Source: Rubritalea profundi
Lineage (GTDB): Bacteria; Verrucomicrobiota; Verrucomicrobiia; Verrucomicrobiales; Akkermansiaceae
Direction of reading: 5' to 3'
DNA length: 47,618 nucleotides
NCBI RefSeq assembly: GCF_002954445.1
Contig: NZ_MQWA01000001.1
Coordinates: 2,178,194 to 2,225,811, forward strand
A model generated the notes under the pieces. The model worked only from the letters and a program-made list of their open reading frames with translations. It made no database searches and was not told where the DNA came from. Positions 1 through 8,515 of this stretch are shown here, piece by piece. Position 1 is the stretch's first letter. Each line of letters opens with the position of its first letter. The position numbers and the translations under genes were made by a program.

Positions 1-192
1 CTTAAAAAGTATCCCTCCTAGTGAGTTGGAGGTCACTCCGTGCCCAGCCGTCATCAAAAACACAGATGATCAATGAAGCCGCTCGTTATTCAGCCCCAAA
101 CACAACAAGTCGCACCGATTATCGCCAAATTAGCAGAGTCTAATAAACCTCCACCCCAATTTTTCACAAATACTGACGCTTCCAGCCAGGCA

Positions 193-939
193 CTAAATAG
201 ACAGTTTGAGAGGATGAATGTTGACAGAAACAGTGGCCGCAATGATGGCCGACATGGGGGGCGTCTCCGGCTCGGTAAAATTGCAGAGTGAAAATAGTCT
301 AGTGGGTTGCGGCGTCCGATCAAGGTGTTGGTATTGATAGGGTTGGTGATGCACACGACCCTCGTAGATGGAGCCATTTTTACGTTGGCTAAATAGGCGG
401 TAACGCTCTAACAGGAAGAACTCGAGTGAGCCCAGTTTCGCTATTTGCTGAGTAGTAAGTTTCTGCGGGTATTGGAAGACTTGATTTATCGAATCACCGC
501 TACGTTTTGATGTGTAAACAAGCTGATCAGATAGCTGTTCAGAAGTCATCTTGGCGTGGTTATATGGAAGGTGGAATAGGCTGCGAGCTATCTTAACTGC
601 TAGCCATTGATTACAATCGAGCGTAAAGAACCAGACGCCAGGTTTACCGTGTTTGTCATAGACGTAGGTTCTGAGGTTCAATTCCTGAAACCATGATAAG
701 CCGGGAGCACTAGGGCAGTAGGACGGGCGTATCTTTTCCATAAAAAAAGGCACGACCCCCAAGTAGGCTTCCCCTTCGAAACTGTCTACAAAAAGGCCTT
801 TTGGCAGCCTTTGCTGGATTACTTCAGGAGAAACCTGCCAGTGGAGAAAGAGTAAGTGACTCCAGTCCTGGCGCATCACCACGGCTGAGTTCGGCTTTTT
901 ACGGGCATCGATCCGCTGTTGGTCAGTAGGGTGATTCAT
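193..939 (-). CDS. DUF2071 (YqjF-like) family protein
   Basis: A 248-residue protein of the DUF2071/YqjF family, whose function is not established. The family pattern is visible: an N-terminal stretch on trapping the substrate-like core (DWSHLLFLHWQVSPEVIQQRLP, residues about 26-46, shown here only as the family landmark around WSHLLFLHW), then the GEAYLGVVPFFMEKIRP segment near residue 56, an LNLRTYVY strand near 88 and a GVWFFTLD strand near 101. No signal peptide or membrane helix is seen. It starts 22 bp after the flavin-reductase-like gene on the same strand, so the two are probably one transcript. The family call is firm; the biochemical role is unknown. Confidence 0.85.
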   Translation of the reverse strand: MNHPTDQQRIDARKKPNSAVVMRQDWSHLLFLHWQVSPEVIQQRLPKGLFVDSFEGEAYLGVVPFFMEKIRPSYCPSAPGLSWFQELNLRTYVYDKHGKPGVWFFTLDCNQWLAVKIARSLFHLPYNHAKMTSEQLSDQLVYTSKRSGDSINQVFQYPQKLTTQQIAKLGSLEFFLLERYRLFSQRKNGSIYEGRVHHQPYQYQHLDRTPQPTRLFSLCNFTEPETPPMSAIIAATVSVNIHPLKLSI

Positions 940-961
940 GTCGATGAGTAGACTTTTATCC

Positions 962-1570
962 TTATGGTTTTGCGTAACTAAACTGAGCGACTTTGCTGAG
1001 TGAGAAGTAGGTGTCTAACGCGGTAGAAGCCAGCGACGCAGCCTCTATCAGGTTGATGCTGCCATCGCTATGAAGGGCTTCGTCGGGCATCTCAATGAGC
1101 TGCACGCGACCGATAATAAGCTTAGTATTGTTGGTCTTAATATCGACGATGTCCTCTAGATTTAGAGCGTACCTGATACGGCTTTCTTTGACGAATGGTG
1201 CAGAAATATTTGGGTGGAAATGTTCGTCCATTCCTACGGCTGAGAATTCTGAGATTTCTGCAGGGTAGCGAGCCGAGCATTGGTGTGCCTGTTCAAGGAT
1301 CTCAGCATGGACATGATTAAGCGTCCATGACTCGGTATCAACTATGTTTTTTAAAGTATTTCGGTCAACAGTATCTGGTCGCGTCACCATACCGATCAGA
1401 ATTGGGCTGGAACCTAGGTGGGTAATACTGGAAAAAGGGGCTAGATTGGTTATGCCGGCGATTGATTTAGTGCCGACAAGACAGATTGGTTTAGCTCCAG
1501 GAAGAGAAGTTGCTAGCTGGACCTTCGGAAGTTTTTTCATAGCGTTAATGTGCGCCGCAGTGATGATCAT
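962..1570 (-). CDS. Flavin reductase-like (FMN-binding split barrel) protein
   Basis: A 202-residue protein resembling the flavin reductase-like domain family, which binds FMN in a split barrel and often reduces flavin with NAD(P)H. Visible family features are the N-terminal strand KPICLVGTKSIAG, the segment TNLAPFSSITHLGSSPILIG (residues about 41-60) and a later FVKESRIRYALNLEDIV strand where FMN-binding proteins keep a conserved small-side-chain turn. It is followed after 22 bp by the DUF2071 gene on the same strand. The true start could be the internal methionine at residue 11 (MKKLPKVQ), which would shorten it by ten residues. The substrate is unknown. Confidence 0.8.
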   Translation of the reverse strand: MIITAAHINAMKKLPKVQLATSLPGAKPICLVGTKSIAGITNLAPFSSITHLGSSPILIGMVTRPDTVDRNTLKNIVDTESWTLNHVHAEILEQAHQCSARYPAEISEFSAVGMDEHFHPNISAPFVKESRIRYALNLEDIVDIKTNNTKLIIGRVQLIEMPDEALHSDGSINLIEAASLASTALDTYFSLSKVAQFSYAKP

Positions 1571-1646
1571 AGCTTAATCATGGACCAGATGAAGAGGTCT
1601 GCAAATTGTTATGAAGCAAAGTCGCAGATGTGCGCTATAGTTACAC

Positions 1647-1922
1647 ATGAAGTGGGTAATCAACGATGAAGCAAAGAGCAAAGTCATACGTATGGCTTGG
1701 GAGGATAGGACAAGCTTTGATGAAATTTATAAAAACACCGGGCTTACTGAGACGGACGTTATTAAATTGATGCGTAAATACCTAAAGCCCTCAAGCTTCC
1801 GCAGCTGGAGGAAGCGCGTGAGTGGGAGAATCACAAAGCACGGCAAAAAGTTCAGCCAGAGTCGTAAAGAGCTAAAAAATATTCCGCAGCAAAAAATTGA
1901 TATACGGGCTTTAGAATATTGA
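1647..1922 (+). CDS. TIGR03643 family small protein
   Basis: A 91-residue basic protein that matches the small TIGR03643 (DUF2805) family, conserved in marine and aquatic bacteria without a known function. The hallmarks are the WEDRTSFDEIYKNTGLTE stretch (residues 19-36), which reads like a helix-turn-helix, followed by VIKLMRKYLKPSSFRSWRKR and a lysine-rich tail. It is divergent from the flavin-reductase-like gene. The start is the ATG at 1647, with no clear purine-rich ribosome site in front. DNA binding is an inference from the helix pattern only. Confidence 0.75.
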   Translation: MKWVINDEAKSKVIRMAWEDRTSFDEIYKNTGLTETDVIKLMRKYLKPSSFRSWRKRVSGRITKHGKKFSQSRKELKNIPQQKIDIRALEY

Positions 1923-1978
1923 CGCCTCTCATTTCGAAATGGCCTTTTGCCTGCAGTGTTTGCTGCGTGGTAAAAAGA

Positions 1979-3021
1979 AAAAAGGAGTCATAATTTAATC
2001 TTATTCATCCAGCATCCCTTCATGCCTAGAACTCCGCGGATCCAATACCCCGGACCCCTGCTATGTCATGGCACGCGGGTATCGTCGGGAGAACATTGTT
2101 CAAGGTGATGACGACCGCTGGATGTTCCTGCACACTCTGGGTGAAATGGCCGGACGCACCTCTATTCTTATCCATGCCTTCGCGCTCATCGACAATCACT
2201 ACCATCTTGTGCTCGAGACCCCGAGGGCGAACCTCGTGGACGGCATGCAGTGGTTCCAGAACACCTACACGCGGCGTTTTAATGTGAAACACAAAGCCTG
2301 GGGGCATCTCTTCGGTGGCCGTTACAAAGCAGTGCTCGTTCAGTCTGATGAGGGTGATTATTTCAGCACACTCATCGACTACGTGCATCTCAACCCCGTC
2401 AGAGCCGGAATGATCAAAGAGGGGCAAGGTTTTGATGAAAGCCCTTGGACAAGTCTGCGCGAATACCGCAAACCTACCACCAAACGCCAGCCCTGGATGG
2501 CTACTTCAGCCGGGTTTGAAGCCGTTGGGCTAGAAGATACCTCCCGGGGGCGCAAGGCCTACATAACACGTCTGGAAAACCTCATCGACTGGAGCCAGCC
2601 GAGCGATTCCGGTAAAATCCTCTGGCAGGGCCAAAGTCTGCAATCCACCTTGAAACGAGGCTGGTATTTTGGAGCACAGGAGTTTCGGGAAAAACTACTG
2701 GCCCGTCTGGAAACAGGAAAAGCCAATCTGGAGCGAAAAACCGCAAGGCGATACACCAGTGGAGAACTCAAAGCCTATGATGAGCAAGTGGCGGAAACCA
2801 TCGTGTGCGCGGGTTTGAAAGAGCTGGGGCTTGAACGCAGCGAACTGGCTGATCTCCCGAAGAACGCCCCAGCCAAAGCCCTGCTCGCGCACATCATCAC
2901 GGAACAAACCAGCATGCCGCAAAAATGGATCTCGCAAACCCTTCACATGGGCAGTGCCCCCTATGTGAGCAAATTGGCGAAGGAGATGAAGCTGGCCATG
3001 CCAAGCACCTGACCCCTTTTT
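1979..3021 (+). mobile_element. IS200-like (Y1 transposase) element with imperfect terminal inverted repeats
   Basis: The transposase gene is bracketed by AAAAAGGAGTCA at 1979-1990 and by TGACCCCTTTTT at 3010-3021. The second is the reverse complement of the first with one mismatch (AAAAAGG[A/G]GTCA). The span is about 1.04 kb. The right end cuts into the 3' end of the GxxExxY gene on the other strand, so that gene's frame continues into the element. The ends were inferred from this inverted repeat and from the position of the transposase; no target duplication was identified. Confidence 0.6.
2022..3012 (+). pseudogene. Y1 (IS200-like/HUH) transposase, frameshifted near its N-terminus
   Basis: The protein belongs to the Y1 transposase superfamily. 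The core from 2068 onward is open for 314 residues and contains the HUH box in the form NHYHLVLETP (residues about 43-52), the GRYKAVLVQ segment, and DYVHLNPVRAGM, where family members carry their conserved helix. The usual N-terminus MPRTPRIQYPG is present at 2022 but in another frame: the CCCC run at 2055-2058 holds one base too many, and removing it gives a single frame of 329 residues running through YVMARGYRREN. Starting at the ATG at 2068 instead would lose the first beta strand. It is either a recent pseudogene or a sequencing error. This transposase is unlike the RAYT found in metH. Confidence 0.75.
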
Positions 3022-3380
3022 ATGCTAATTTCGAGTTTGGAGCTTCCGAAGTTGATAAGCATTCCATGCTGGGTGCGGCTGGCCCGGAGATAGCCTAGTA
3101 TCTGGGCTGTGTGTTCTGGGGCGAGTGTTTTACAGGCCTTGAGTTCGATGATGATTTTGTTTTCTACAGTGAGATCTGAAATGAAATCACCCAGTAAGCT
3201 GCCATCCTCGTCGTAAACCTTGAGGGGTATTTGTTGATCTACTTGCAGCCCCTGTTTTCTGAGTCTGTTGCGCAGCCCGTTCTCATAGATTTTTTCAAGA
3301 TGCCCGTGGCGTAGGTAACGATGAAGCTCGTAGGCGGTTTGTCTGATTGTATCGGTGAGTATTTTTATGTCTGCTTCCAT
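2961..3380 (-). CDS. GxxExxY family protein, C-terminus altered by the adjacent element
   Basis: A 139-residue protein of the GxxExxY family, a small group resembling PD-(D/E)XK nucleases whose function is not settled. The signature reads GHLEKIYENGLR (residues 25-36, G-x-x-E-x-x-Y). Further landmarks are the DFISDLTVENKIIIELK strands, with Asp and Glu-x-Lys as in the nuclease fold, and LGYLRASRTQHGMLINFGSSKLEI. Family members normally end shortly after KLEI. Here the frame continues about 20 more residues (IKRGQVLGMAS and on) on the strand opposite the transposase 3' end, so the natural stop was probably removed when the Y1 element inserted. Confidence 0.8.
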   Translation of the reverse strand: MEADIKILTDTIRQTAYELHRYLRHGHLEKIYENGLRNRLRKQGLQVDQQIPLKVYDEDGSLLGDFISDLTVENKIIIELKACKTLAPEHTAQILGYLRASRTQHGMLINFGSSKLEISIKRGQVLGMASFISFANLLT

Positions 3381-3660
3381 GATCCTATTTTATCATACGG
3401 AATGCCCAGCAGGATATTTGAAAATGTTAGTTTGTCTATTTATGTGAATTATACTGCTAGGGATTTGCTTTTTGGGTGAGGTGGTCGGAGTTGCGGTCAT
3501 GGGGGAAATAGGTGGTTGCGAGGGAAAGATGGGGGTGCATTAAATGGGTGAATCGGCTGTAGTGAATGGCCACTCACAGGATGAGTCAATGGTGGAATTG
3601 TTACTGAGAGCGGTCAGTCCGGACCCTTCTCTGCCCCTTCTCTGGATATTGAACCATACG

Positions 3661-3696
3661 AAAAAACCCCACCTCCGCGTGACGGGGAATGGGGTT
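3661..3696 (-). terminator. Rho-independent terminator of the PEP-CTERM gene
   Basis: Read on the minus strand, AACCCCATTCCCCGTC pairs with the following GCGGAGGTGGGGTT and is followed by a run of six T. It lies about 30 bp past the stop of the PEP-CTERM gene. The rest of the 345 bp between the GxxExxY and PEP-CTERM genes holds nothing I can recognise. Confidence 0.7.
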
Positions 3697-3725
3697 GGGA
3701 TATTTGTTAATTTTCCGAGGCCGGA

Positions 3726-4649
3726 TTACCTACGGCGACGCAGGATGAGTGCGAGTCCACCGAGGCCGAGAAGGGCGGTGGTGGATGGCTCGGGGATGGC
3801 CGTGATGGTGAAAGTGCCGTTGAGATTGTCCGTTGCCAACAAGGTCTGTGAGGTAGTGGTTGTGAAGAAATCTGCGGCTGTTATAGCGGCTGTGACATCA
3901 GAAAGCATTACATAATCAGATCCAGCACCAAATCCGGCCGTGAAACTACTACCAACCGCTTGGAAATCAATAAAGCTGCCCTGTAAACCATATAAACCAG
4001 TACCAGTTTTAGAGTCAGTAACAGGATTAAGAAAAGTTAATGAGCCTCCATTAAGTTCGAAACCAGCTCCTCGACTGTCATACCGGTCTACCCTGAGGTT
4101 TGTTTGGGAGGAATCAAATGTTAGAGCTCCATCAGAGTTGACCGTCCAAAACGCAAACACCTTATCGTCGCGCACGAGCCCATTCGCAAAACTGCCCTCA
4201 TACGTGAGTGAAGCTAGTCCATTAGCCGAGTTTCCATCGCCCACAGTATTTGTGAAGGATTGAGCTTTTTTTATTTGAAAGCCGCTGGAGGAGCCAATCA
4301 ATGTGAAAGTTAAGGAACCATTTAATAGATCTATTTCCGGGGTGGAATTTACGCGGTTAGATGTACCACCCAAAGAGGGTATATTCGTTGTCGGAGTCAA
4401 ATTGGGGGACCCTAGGGCATTGAATGAGATCCGATCGTCTGAAGACGATAGCAGATCTAATTGAGTTGTTGAAAGGTCACTGTCAACGGGTACGTCCCCT
4501 GTAGCATCTCCTTGGACATCATTCCAGTTAGCTGCATTGTTCCAGTCGCCGTCAACTGAACCATTCCATGCGTAAATTACGGCGTAAGCTGGAGCAGACC
4601 ACAGAGTCATTACGCCGACTAGCGGCATGAGGTATTTTTGATGTGTCAT
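3726..4649 (-). CDS. PEP-CTERM sorting domain protein
   Basis: A secreted protein of 307 residues. I placed the start at the ATG at 4649 because it opens directly onto a signal peptide (MTHQKYLMPLVGVMTLWS, cleavage after AYA). The upstream in-frame ATG would add a charged 37-residue leader. The C-terminus is a textbook exosortase tail: the PEPS motif, a hydrophobic helix TTALLGLGGLALIL and RRRR. The middle is a beta-rich, Gly/Ser/Asp/Asn-rich extracellular region, probably a beta helix with WNGSVDGDWNNAANWND at its start, a motif of autotransporter-like and PEP-CTERM surface proteins. An exosortase elsewhere in the genome is implied. The regulator next door is divergent. The ligand or role is unknown. 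Confidence 0.85.
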   Translation of the reverse strand: MTHQKYLMPLVGVMTLWSAPAYAVIYAWNGSVDGDWNNAANWNDVQGDATGDVPVDSDLSTTQLDLLSSSDDRISFNALGSPNLTPTTNIPSLGGTSNRVNSTPEIDLLNGSLTFTLIGSSSGFQIKKAQSFTNTVGDGNSANGLASLTYEGSFANGLVRDDKVFAFWTVNSDGALTFDSSQTNLRVDRYDSRGAGFELNGGSLTFLNPVTDSKTGTGLYGLQGSFIDFQAVGSSFTAGFGAGSDYVMLSDVTAAITAADFFTTTTSQTLLATDNLNGTFTITAIPEPSTTALLGLGGLALILRRRR

Positions 4650-4807
4650 ATTTTTAGTTTTGGTTGTTGGTTGTGTTTTTGCGACCTTGCCGAATCGATC
4701 CACCGAGGATAAAACCGGACATGAGTCGCTGATTGGCACGCTTTTCGCACACACACACAAGATTTTTCAGGATTGACAACTAGGGTCGTTCAGGGTCAGG
4801 TTAAACC

Positions 4808-5874
4808 ATGAATCAATGGCAGCGGCTCTCGACGGTTGACCAGTTCACAGCACACCTGCGTGCCGGGTTACTGTCTGGGCATTGGACGGGGACGATGCCT
4901 GGTGAGCTCCGGTTGGCGAAAGAATTCGCCATCAACCGCAAGACGGTGAAAGCGGCGCTGCGAATGCTCGAGAACGAGGGACTGCTGGTGAATCAAGGCC
5001 GCGGGGCCCAGCGCAAAATCGTGCTGTCGGAAGATCTGGTCAAGCCGCCAGGCTTTCGGGTGGCGATATTATGTTACGAACAAATCGATCAATCTCTGGA
5101 TTATCTTATCGACTGCAAAAATAAGTTGGAGACGGCGGGGCACACTGCCTTTTATGCGCCGAGCCACTTAACGGAACTCAAGATGGACGCGCGTCGGATC
5201 GCACGCATGGTGGGGGAAATCGAGGCGGACGCCTGGGTGGTGCTTGGCGGCACGCGTGAGGTGCTGGAGTGGTTCCTGCTACAAAAGATCCCGGCCTTTG
5301 CGCTCTTCGGTCGGCGGCGAGAATTGAAAATTGCAGGGATCGGACCGGACCATGTTCCAGCCCTCACTGAGGCCACGCGTCGACTGATCGACCTCGGTCA
5401 CCAACGGATTGTGTTACTGGACAGTATTTATAAATTCTCAGAACCGGGGGCTTTTGGCGGAGCCGTTCTCGATGCATTGTCGCTAGCGGTATCACTGCGG
5501 GCGCCTACAACATGCGGGGTTGGGAGGGAGGGCTCGAAGGACTGTATGCGCACCTTGACTCGTCGTTCCAAATCTCCCCGCCAACCGCGCTCATCGCCAG
5601 CTCCTGTCCCAACTATTTCGCAACGCAAAGTTTTCTGCTTAACCGGGGCATCCGGGTGCCGCAGGATCTTTCCTTGATCTGCGTCGACGATGAACCGCAT
5701 TTCAGCCAGTGCCGGCCATCGGTCTCGCATATCCGCTGGAGCAGCCGCTCGGTCGCGAACCGCATCGTGCGCTGGGTCCGGAATATCAGAGAGGGAAAAA
5801 AAGACACCCGCCAGACGATGATCAAAGCGGAGTTTGTTGAGGGTGGCACGATGGGGCCAGCACCAGAGGAGTGA
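4808..5874 (+). pseudogene. GntR-helix/LacI-body transcriptional regulator, frameshifted
   Basis: The N-terminus (residues 1-75) is a GntR-type winged helix with the signature RKTVKAALRMLENEGLLVNQG. It is followed by a periplasmic-binding-like sugar-sensing body as in LacI/XylR regulators (DAWVVLGGTREVLEWF, then PALTEATRRLIDLGHQRIVLL). This hybrid is common in Verrucomicrobiota. The frame breaks near 5480-5484: upstream it reads GAFGGAVLDAL, and the family sequence resumes one frame back as SGITAGAYNMRGWEGGLEG and continues to 5874 (PPTALIASSCPN, then LSLICVDDEPHF). Restoring one missing base gives a single 355-residue protein of normal length. It is either a recent pseudogene or a one-base read error. 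Its proximity suggests, but does not prove, control of the divergent PEP-CTERM gene. Confidence 0.75.
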
Positions 5875-6070
5875 AGTCTTGAAGTCGGGGAGGCAGGGAT
5901 CAAGAGTACCCAAAGAATGACGAAAGCCTAAATCCGAATCATCAGGATTTGCTCTGCGCATCTGCGCGAGAAATGAATTCAGAGCCTCGAATGGTACTTT
6001 GGGGTCAGGCCTACAGAGGTGTACAGAGGTGCCGTTGTTATTGGGCGAGACGGTTGGAAACCGTCGCCAC

Positions 6071-7066
6071 TTAGAGGCTGGAGATGGTTACTGGGCGGGA
6101 TTCTTGGATGGAGAGGTCGGCGGCGATGCTGACTTTTAGGCTTTCGATGGCGTCGTCGAATGTGGAGTGGATTCCGGCGTGCGAGTCACTTTTTAGAGCG
6201 GTGAGGAAGGCTCTGTTCTCTGCGAGCAAGGGGTTATCAATGGAGATGAGTTCTTCGGTGTGGGCTGCGCTGTGTTGGATTTTTAGGTCCATGCAATGCT
6301 CGCTAAAGCGGAAGGTCTTCTCGCGGGAGGCCATTTCGAGGTAGATTCCGAGTGCGCCACCGCCGTGTTGTTTGGTGAAGCATGAGGTCTGGACTGTGCC
6401 GATAGCTCCAGATTCTAGCTGGAAGTTCATCACTAAGGCGTCGTCGACATTGAAGTCGTCGACATCATTGATGAAACCACGGGTTGAGAGGGCTTGGACT
6501 TCTTTGATTTCGCCGCTGATATAGCGGATCGAGTCGATCAAGTGGGTGGCCTGCTCGGTGAGTTGGCCGCCAGAGAGCTCGCGACGTCGCCACCAATAAG
6601 GAGGTGGCAGTTCGCCGCTCCAAGCCGAGTTGAAAAGGATGGCGGGGTCTTTAGAAAAGTATTCTTTGGCTTTTAGAATATTGTGCCGGTAGCGATTCAT
6701 GTAGCCAACACTGACGACGTTCCCTGCGTTTTTGAAGGTGTCGCTGAGTCGGCTTGCTAGGTCTAAGTTGAGGGCGATGGGTTTCTCGATGAAGAGCCCT
6801 TTGACATGCTCAGCGCATGCGATCTCGATGTCGCCATGGAGATGTGGGGGGAGGCAGATGTAGACGGCATCGAGTTGCTCCTTTTTGAGCATCTCGAGAT
6901 AGTTGTTAAATGGGTAGTATCTGACAGCCGAGGTGCCGATGAGGGCCTGAGCCGTGGATTCGTTGCGGCTGCAGATAGCAACCACTTCAGCACTGGGGAT
7001 CTGAGCCAGTGCCAGCATGTGCTGCTGTGCAAAACCTGATCCGATGAAGGCGATTTTTGATGTCAT
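6071..7066 (-). CDS. Gfo/Idh/MocA family NAD(P)-dependent oxidoreductase
   Basis: A 331-residue oxidoreductase. The N-terminal Rossmann motif is KIAFIGSGFAQQHMLAL (G-x-G-x-x). The family signature EKPIALNLDLASRLSD lies near residue 93, with the catalytic-region Lys of EKP. The C-terminal alpha/beta domain holds GGQLTEQATHLIDSIRY, where the conserved His of the family is found. Such enzymes oxidise or reduce sugars, inositols or imines with NAD(P). It follows the UDP-sugar pyrophosphorylase gene by 23 bp on the same strand and is probably the last gene of the sugar operon. The substrate is unknown; a galactose-derived sugar or an inositol-like compound is an inference from context. Confidence 0.85.
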   Translation of the reverse strand: MTSKIAFIGSGFAQQHMLALAQIPSAEVVAICSRNESTAQALIGTSAVRYYPFNNYLEMLKKEQLDAVYICLPPHLHGDIEIACAEHVKGLFIEKPIALNLDLASRLSDTFKNAGNVVSVGYMNRYRHNILKAKEYFSKDPAILFNSAWSGELPPPYWWRRRELSGGQLTEQATHLIDSIRYISGEIKEVQALSTRGFINDVDDFNVDDALVMNFQLESGAIGTVQTSCFTKQHGGGALGIYLEMASREKTFRFSEHCMDLKIQHSAAHTEELISIDNPLLAENRAFLTALKSDSHAGIHSTFDDAIESLKVSIAADLSIQESRPVTISSL

Positions 7067-7089
7067 GGGGAAGAAAGGAGAAAGTGCGG

Positions 7090-8445
7090 TTATGCTAGGT
7101 AGTAGCTGTGGTTGGACTTTAGTGATGTAGGGGAGGCTGCTGTGAGTTTTTTGTCGTCGAGGTAGAGTGTGGGGGAGATTTCTACGGTGGCGGAGTCGGC
7201 GACTTTGATTCCGAGGTTTCTTAGGCGATTGATGTCGCGTTTGATCTGATCAGCCTGGCTGCTCTCGAGTGAATCCACGCCGGTTTTATTTTTCACGGGT
7301 GAGAATTCTTGCTCACGCATGGCTTCGAGGATGAGTGGGTTCTTGGCGAGTGGGAGGGCGTCGAATACGAAGGTTTCAAACTTAACGGCGTTGGCTGTGT
7401 CTGGTGAGAATGCTTCGCCATCGAGGTTGATGAAGGGGACTTTTTTCTCGGCTCTGTGGTAGGGGAGTTTGAGGTTGGCGCTGGCAAATTGGTCAATGAA
7501 GTCGCGACGTAGGAGGTGCATTGCTGGGCTGCCGGCACGGTATTTGATGCGTCCTTCGGTGTCGGTTTCGAGTGCTTTTTCCTCGGGGAGGTCGGAGTAT
7601 TCGATGATGTTCATGCTGTCGCCGACCATGACGAAGTTGCCGAGCTTTTCGAAGGGGCCAGTTTTGGTGAGTGAGCGGCTGGACATGTCTGACTGCTGCA
7701 GATCGTGGAGGCCAACAAAGAGTGGTGACATGATGCTGATGAGGGGATTGTCGACTTGGAAATAGGAGAGGTGTTCGATCCCTCGGCTTTTCATGTCGTC
7801 GATCGATCCTGAATCGATAAGTGCCTTGAGCGAGCCACCGTGGCCGTTGGGTGAGAGAGCTAGGTTGTCCGCGTCTTTTACTAGAAGTTTGCCTTCAAAA
7901 TCGGTTGCCGGCATGACGCCCTGGGTGAAGAACTGGACGTCGGCTTGATTGAGTCCAAAGAATTGGTTTTGTTTGAAGTAGGCAGTGGTGGCGTCGATGT
8001 TGAGCGGGCTGCACATGATGTACCACGGGATGTTGCAGCTGTACTTGGCATTGAGTCCAGCGATTTGCTCGGCGAAGAGCTGGAACAGGCTCTTGCTTTG
8101 GATCGGGCTGACTGGGAAGGTTCCTTTTGGTCCGTCATAGCCTAGGCGTGTGCCTTGGCCGCCTGCTACGGTGAAGGCTGCAGTTTTGCCTTCGGAGATG
8201 AGCTGTTCACCGTGAGCTGCAGCCTTTTGGTAGAGGGCGGATTGAGCATCATTCTCCGGAGTGAGAGGGAAGTAGGCAGCGGGCTCGTAGTGGTCTGGGA
8301 GTCCAGCGCTGGCGTGGCTGTTGATGCATTCATCCACGGCTTTGCTTAGTTCGTTCCAGTCGAGAGCCGCGACTTGCTCACTGAGTTCTGGGCTGTTGGC
8401 GACGAAGGGTTCGAGATGTGCTTGGTTTGCTGGTATGCTGGTCAT
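7090..8445 (-). CDS. UDP-sugar / UDP-hexose pyrophosphorylase (UDPGP family)
   Basis: A 451-residue nucleotidyltransferase of the eukaryote-like UDPGP family (UDP-N-acetylhexosamine, UDP-glucose or UDP-sugar pyrophosphorylases), which joins a sugar-1-phosphate to UTP. The nucleotide-binding loop is VAGGQGTRLGYDGPKGTFPV (residues about 91-110). Downstream landmarks are IPWYIMCSPLN, GHGGSLKALIDSG (the uridine-binding GHGG) and FQVDNPL, where the D-N pair binds metal. It starts 70 bp after galactokinase. Because no galT is seen, I infer that it makes UDP-galactose (and UDP-glucose) straight from galactose-1-phosphate. UDP-GlcNAc synthesis is the alternative. Confidence 0.85.
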   Translation of the reverse strand: MTSIPANQAHLEPFVANSPELSEQVAALDWNELSKAVDECINSHASAGLPDHYEPAAYFPLTPENDAQSALYQKAAAHGEQLISEGKTAAFTVAGGQGTRLGYDGPKGTFPVSPIQSKSLFQLFAEQIAGLNAKYSCNIPWYIMCSPLNIDATTAYFKQNQFFGLNQADVQFFTQGVMPATDFEGKLLVKDADNLALSPNGHGGSLKALIDSGSIDDMKSRGIEHLSYFQVDNPLISIMSPLFVGLHDLQQSDMSSRSLTKTGPFEKLGNFVMVGDSMNIIEYSDLPEEKALETDTEGRIKYRAGSPAMHLLRRDFIDQFASANLKLPYHRAEKKVPFINLDGEAFSPDTANAVKFETFVFDALPLAKNPLILEAMREQEFSPVKNKTGVDSLESSQADQIKRDINRLRNLGIKVADSATVEISPTLYLDDKKLTAASPTSLKSNHSYYLA

Positions 8446-8515
8446 TGTGGTGATGTCAAAAGTGTTGGGTAGTAGAGCTTGCTCTGGCAGTGACTCAGCT
8501 TGGGGGGATTGTTGT

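Noticed and set aside
73-291. A 72-codon plus-strand frame at the window's left edge
   Set aside because: It overlaps the 3' end of the DUF2071 gene on the other strand, has no family features and no ribosome site.
3544-3915. A 123-codon plus-strand frame overlapping the PEP-CTERM gene
   Set aside because: It is a shadow of the C-terminus of the minus-strand gene and spans its terminator.
5428-5961. A 177-codon minus-strand frame across the regulator
   Set aside because: The plus strand shows clear regulator homology in the same region, and the reverse frame has no family match.
6001-6009. GGGGTCAGG, the end sequence seen at the Y1 element, as a possible solo end
   Set aside because: A 9-mer match is expected by chance in this much sequence, and the adjoining A-run of the element end is missing.
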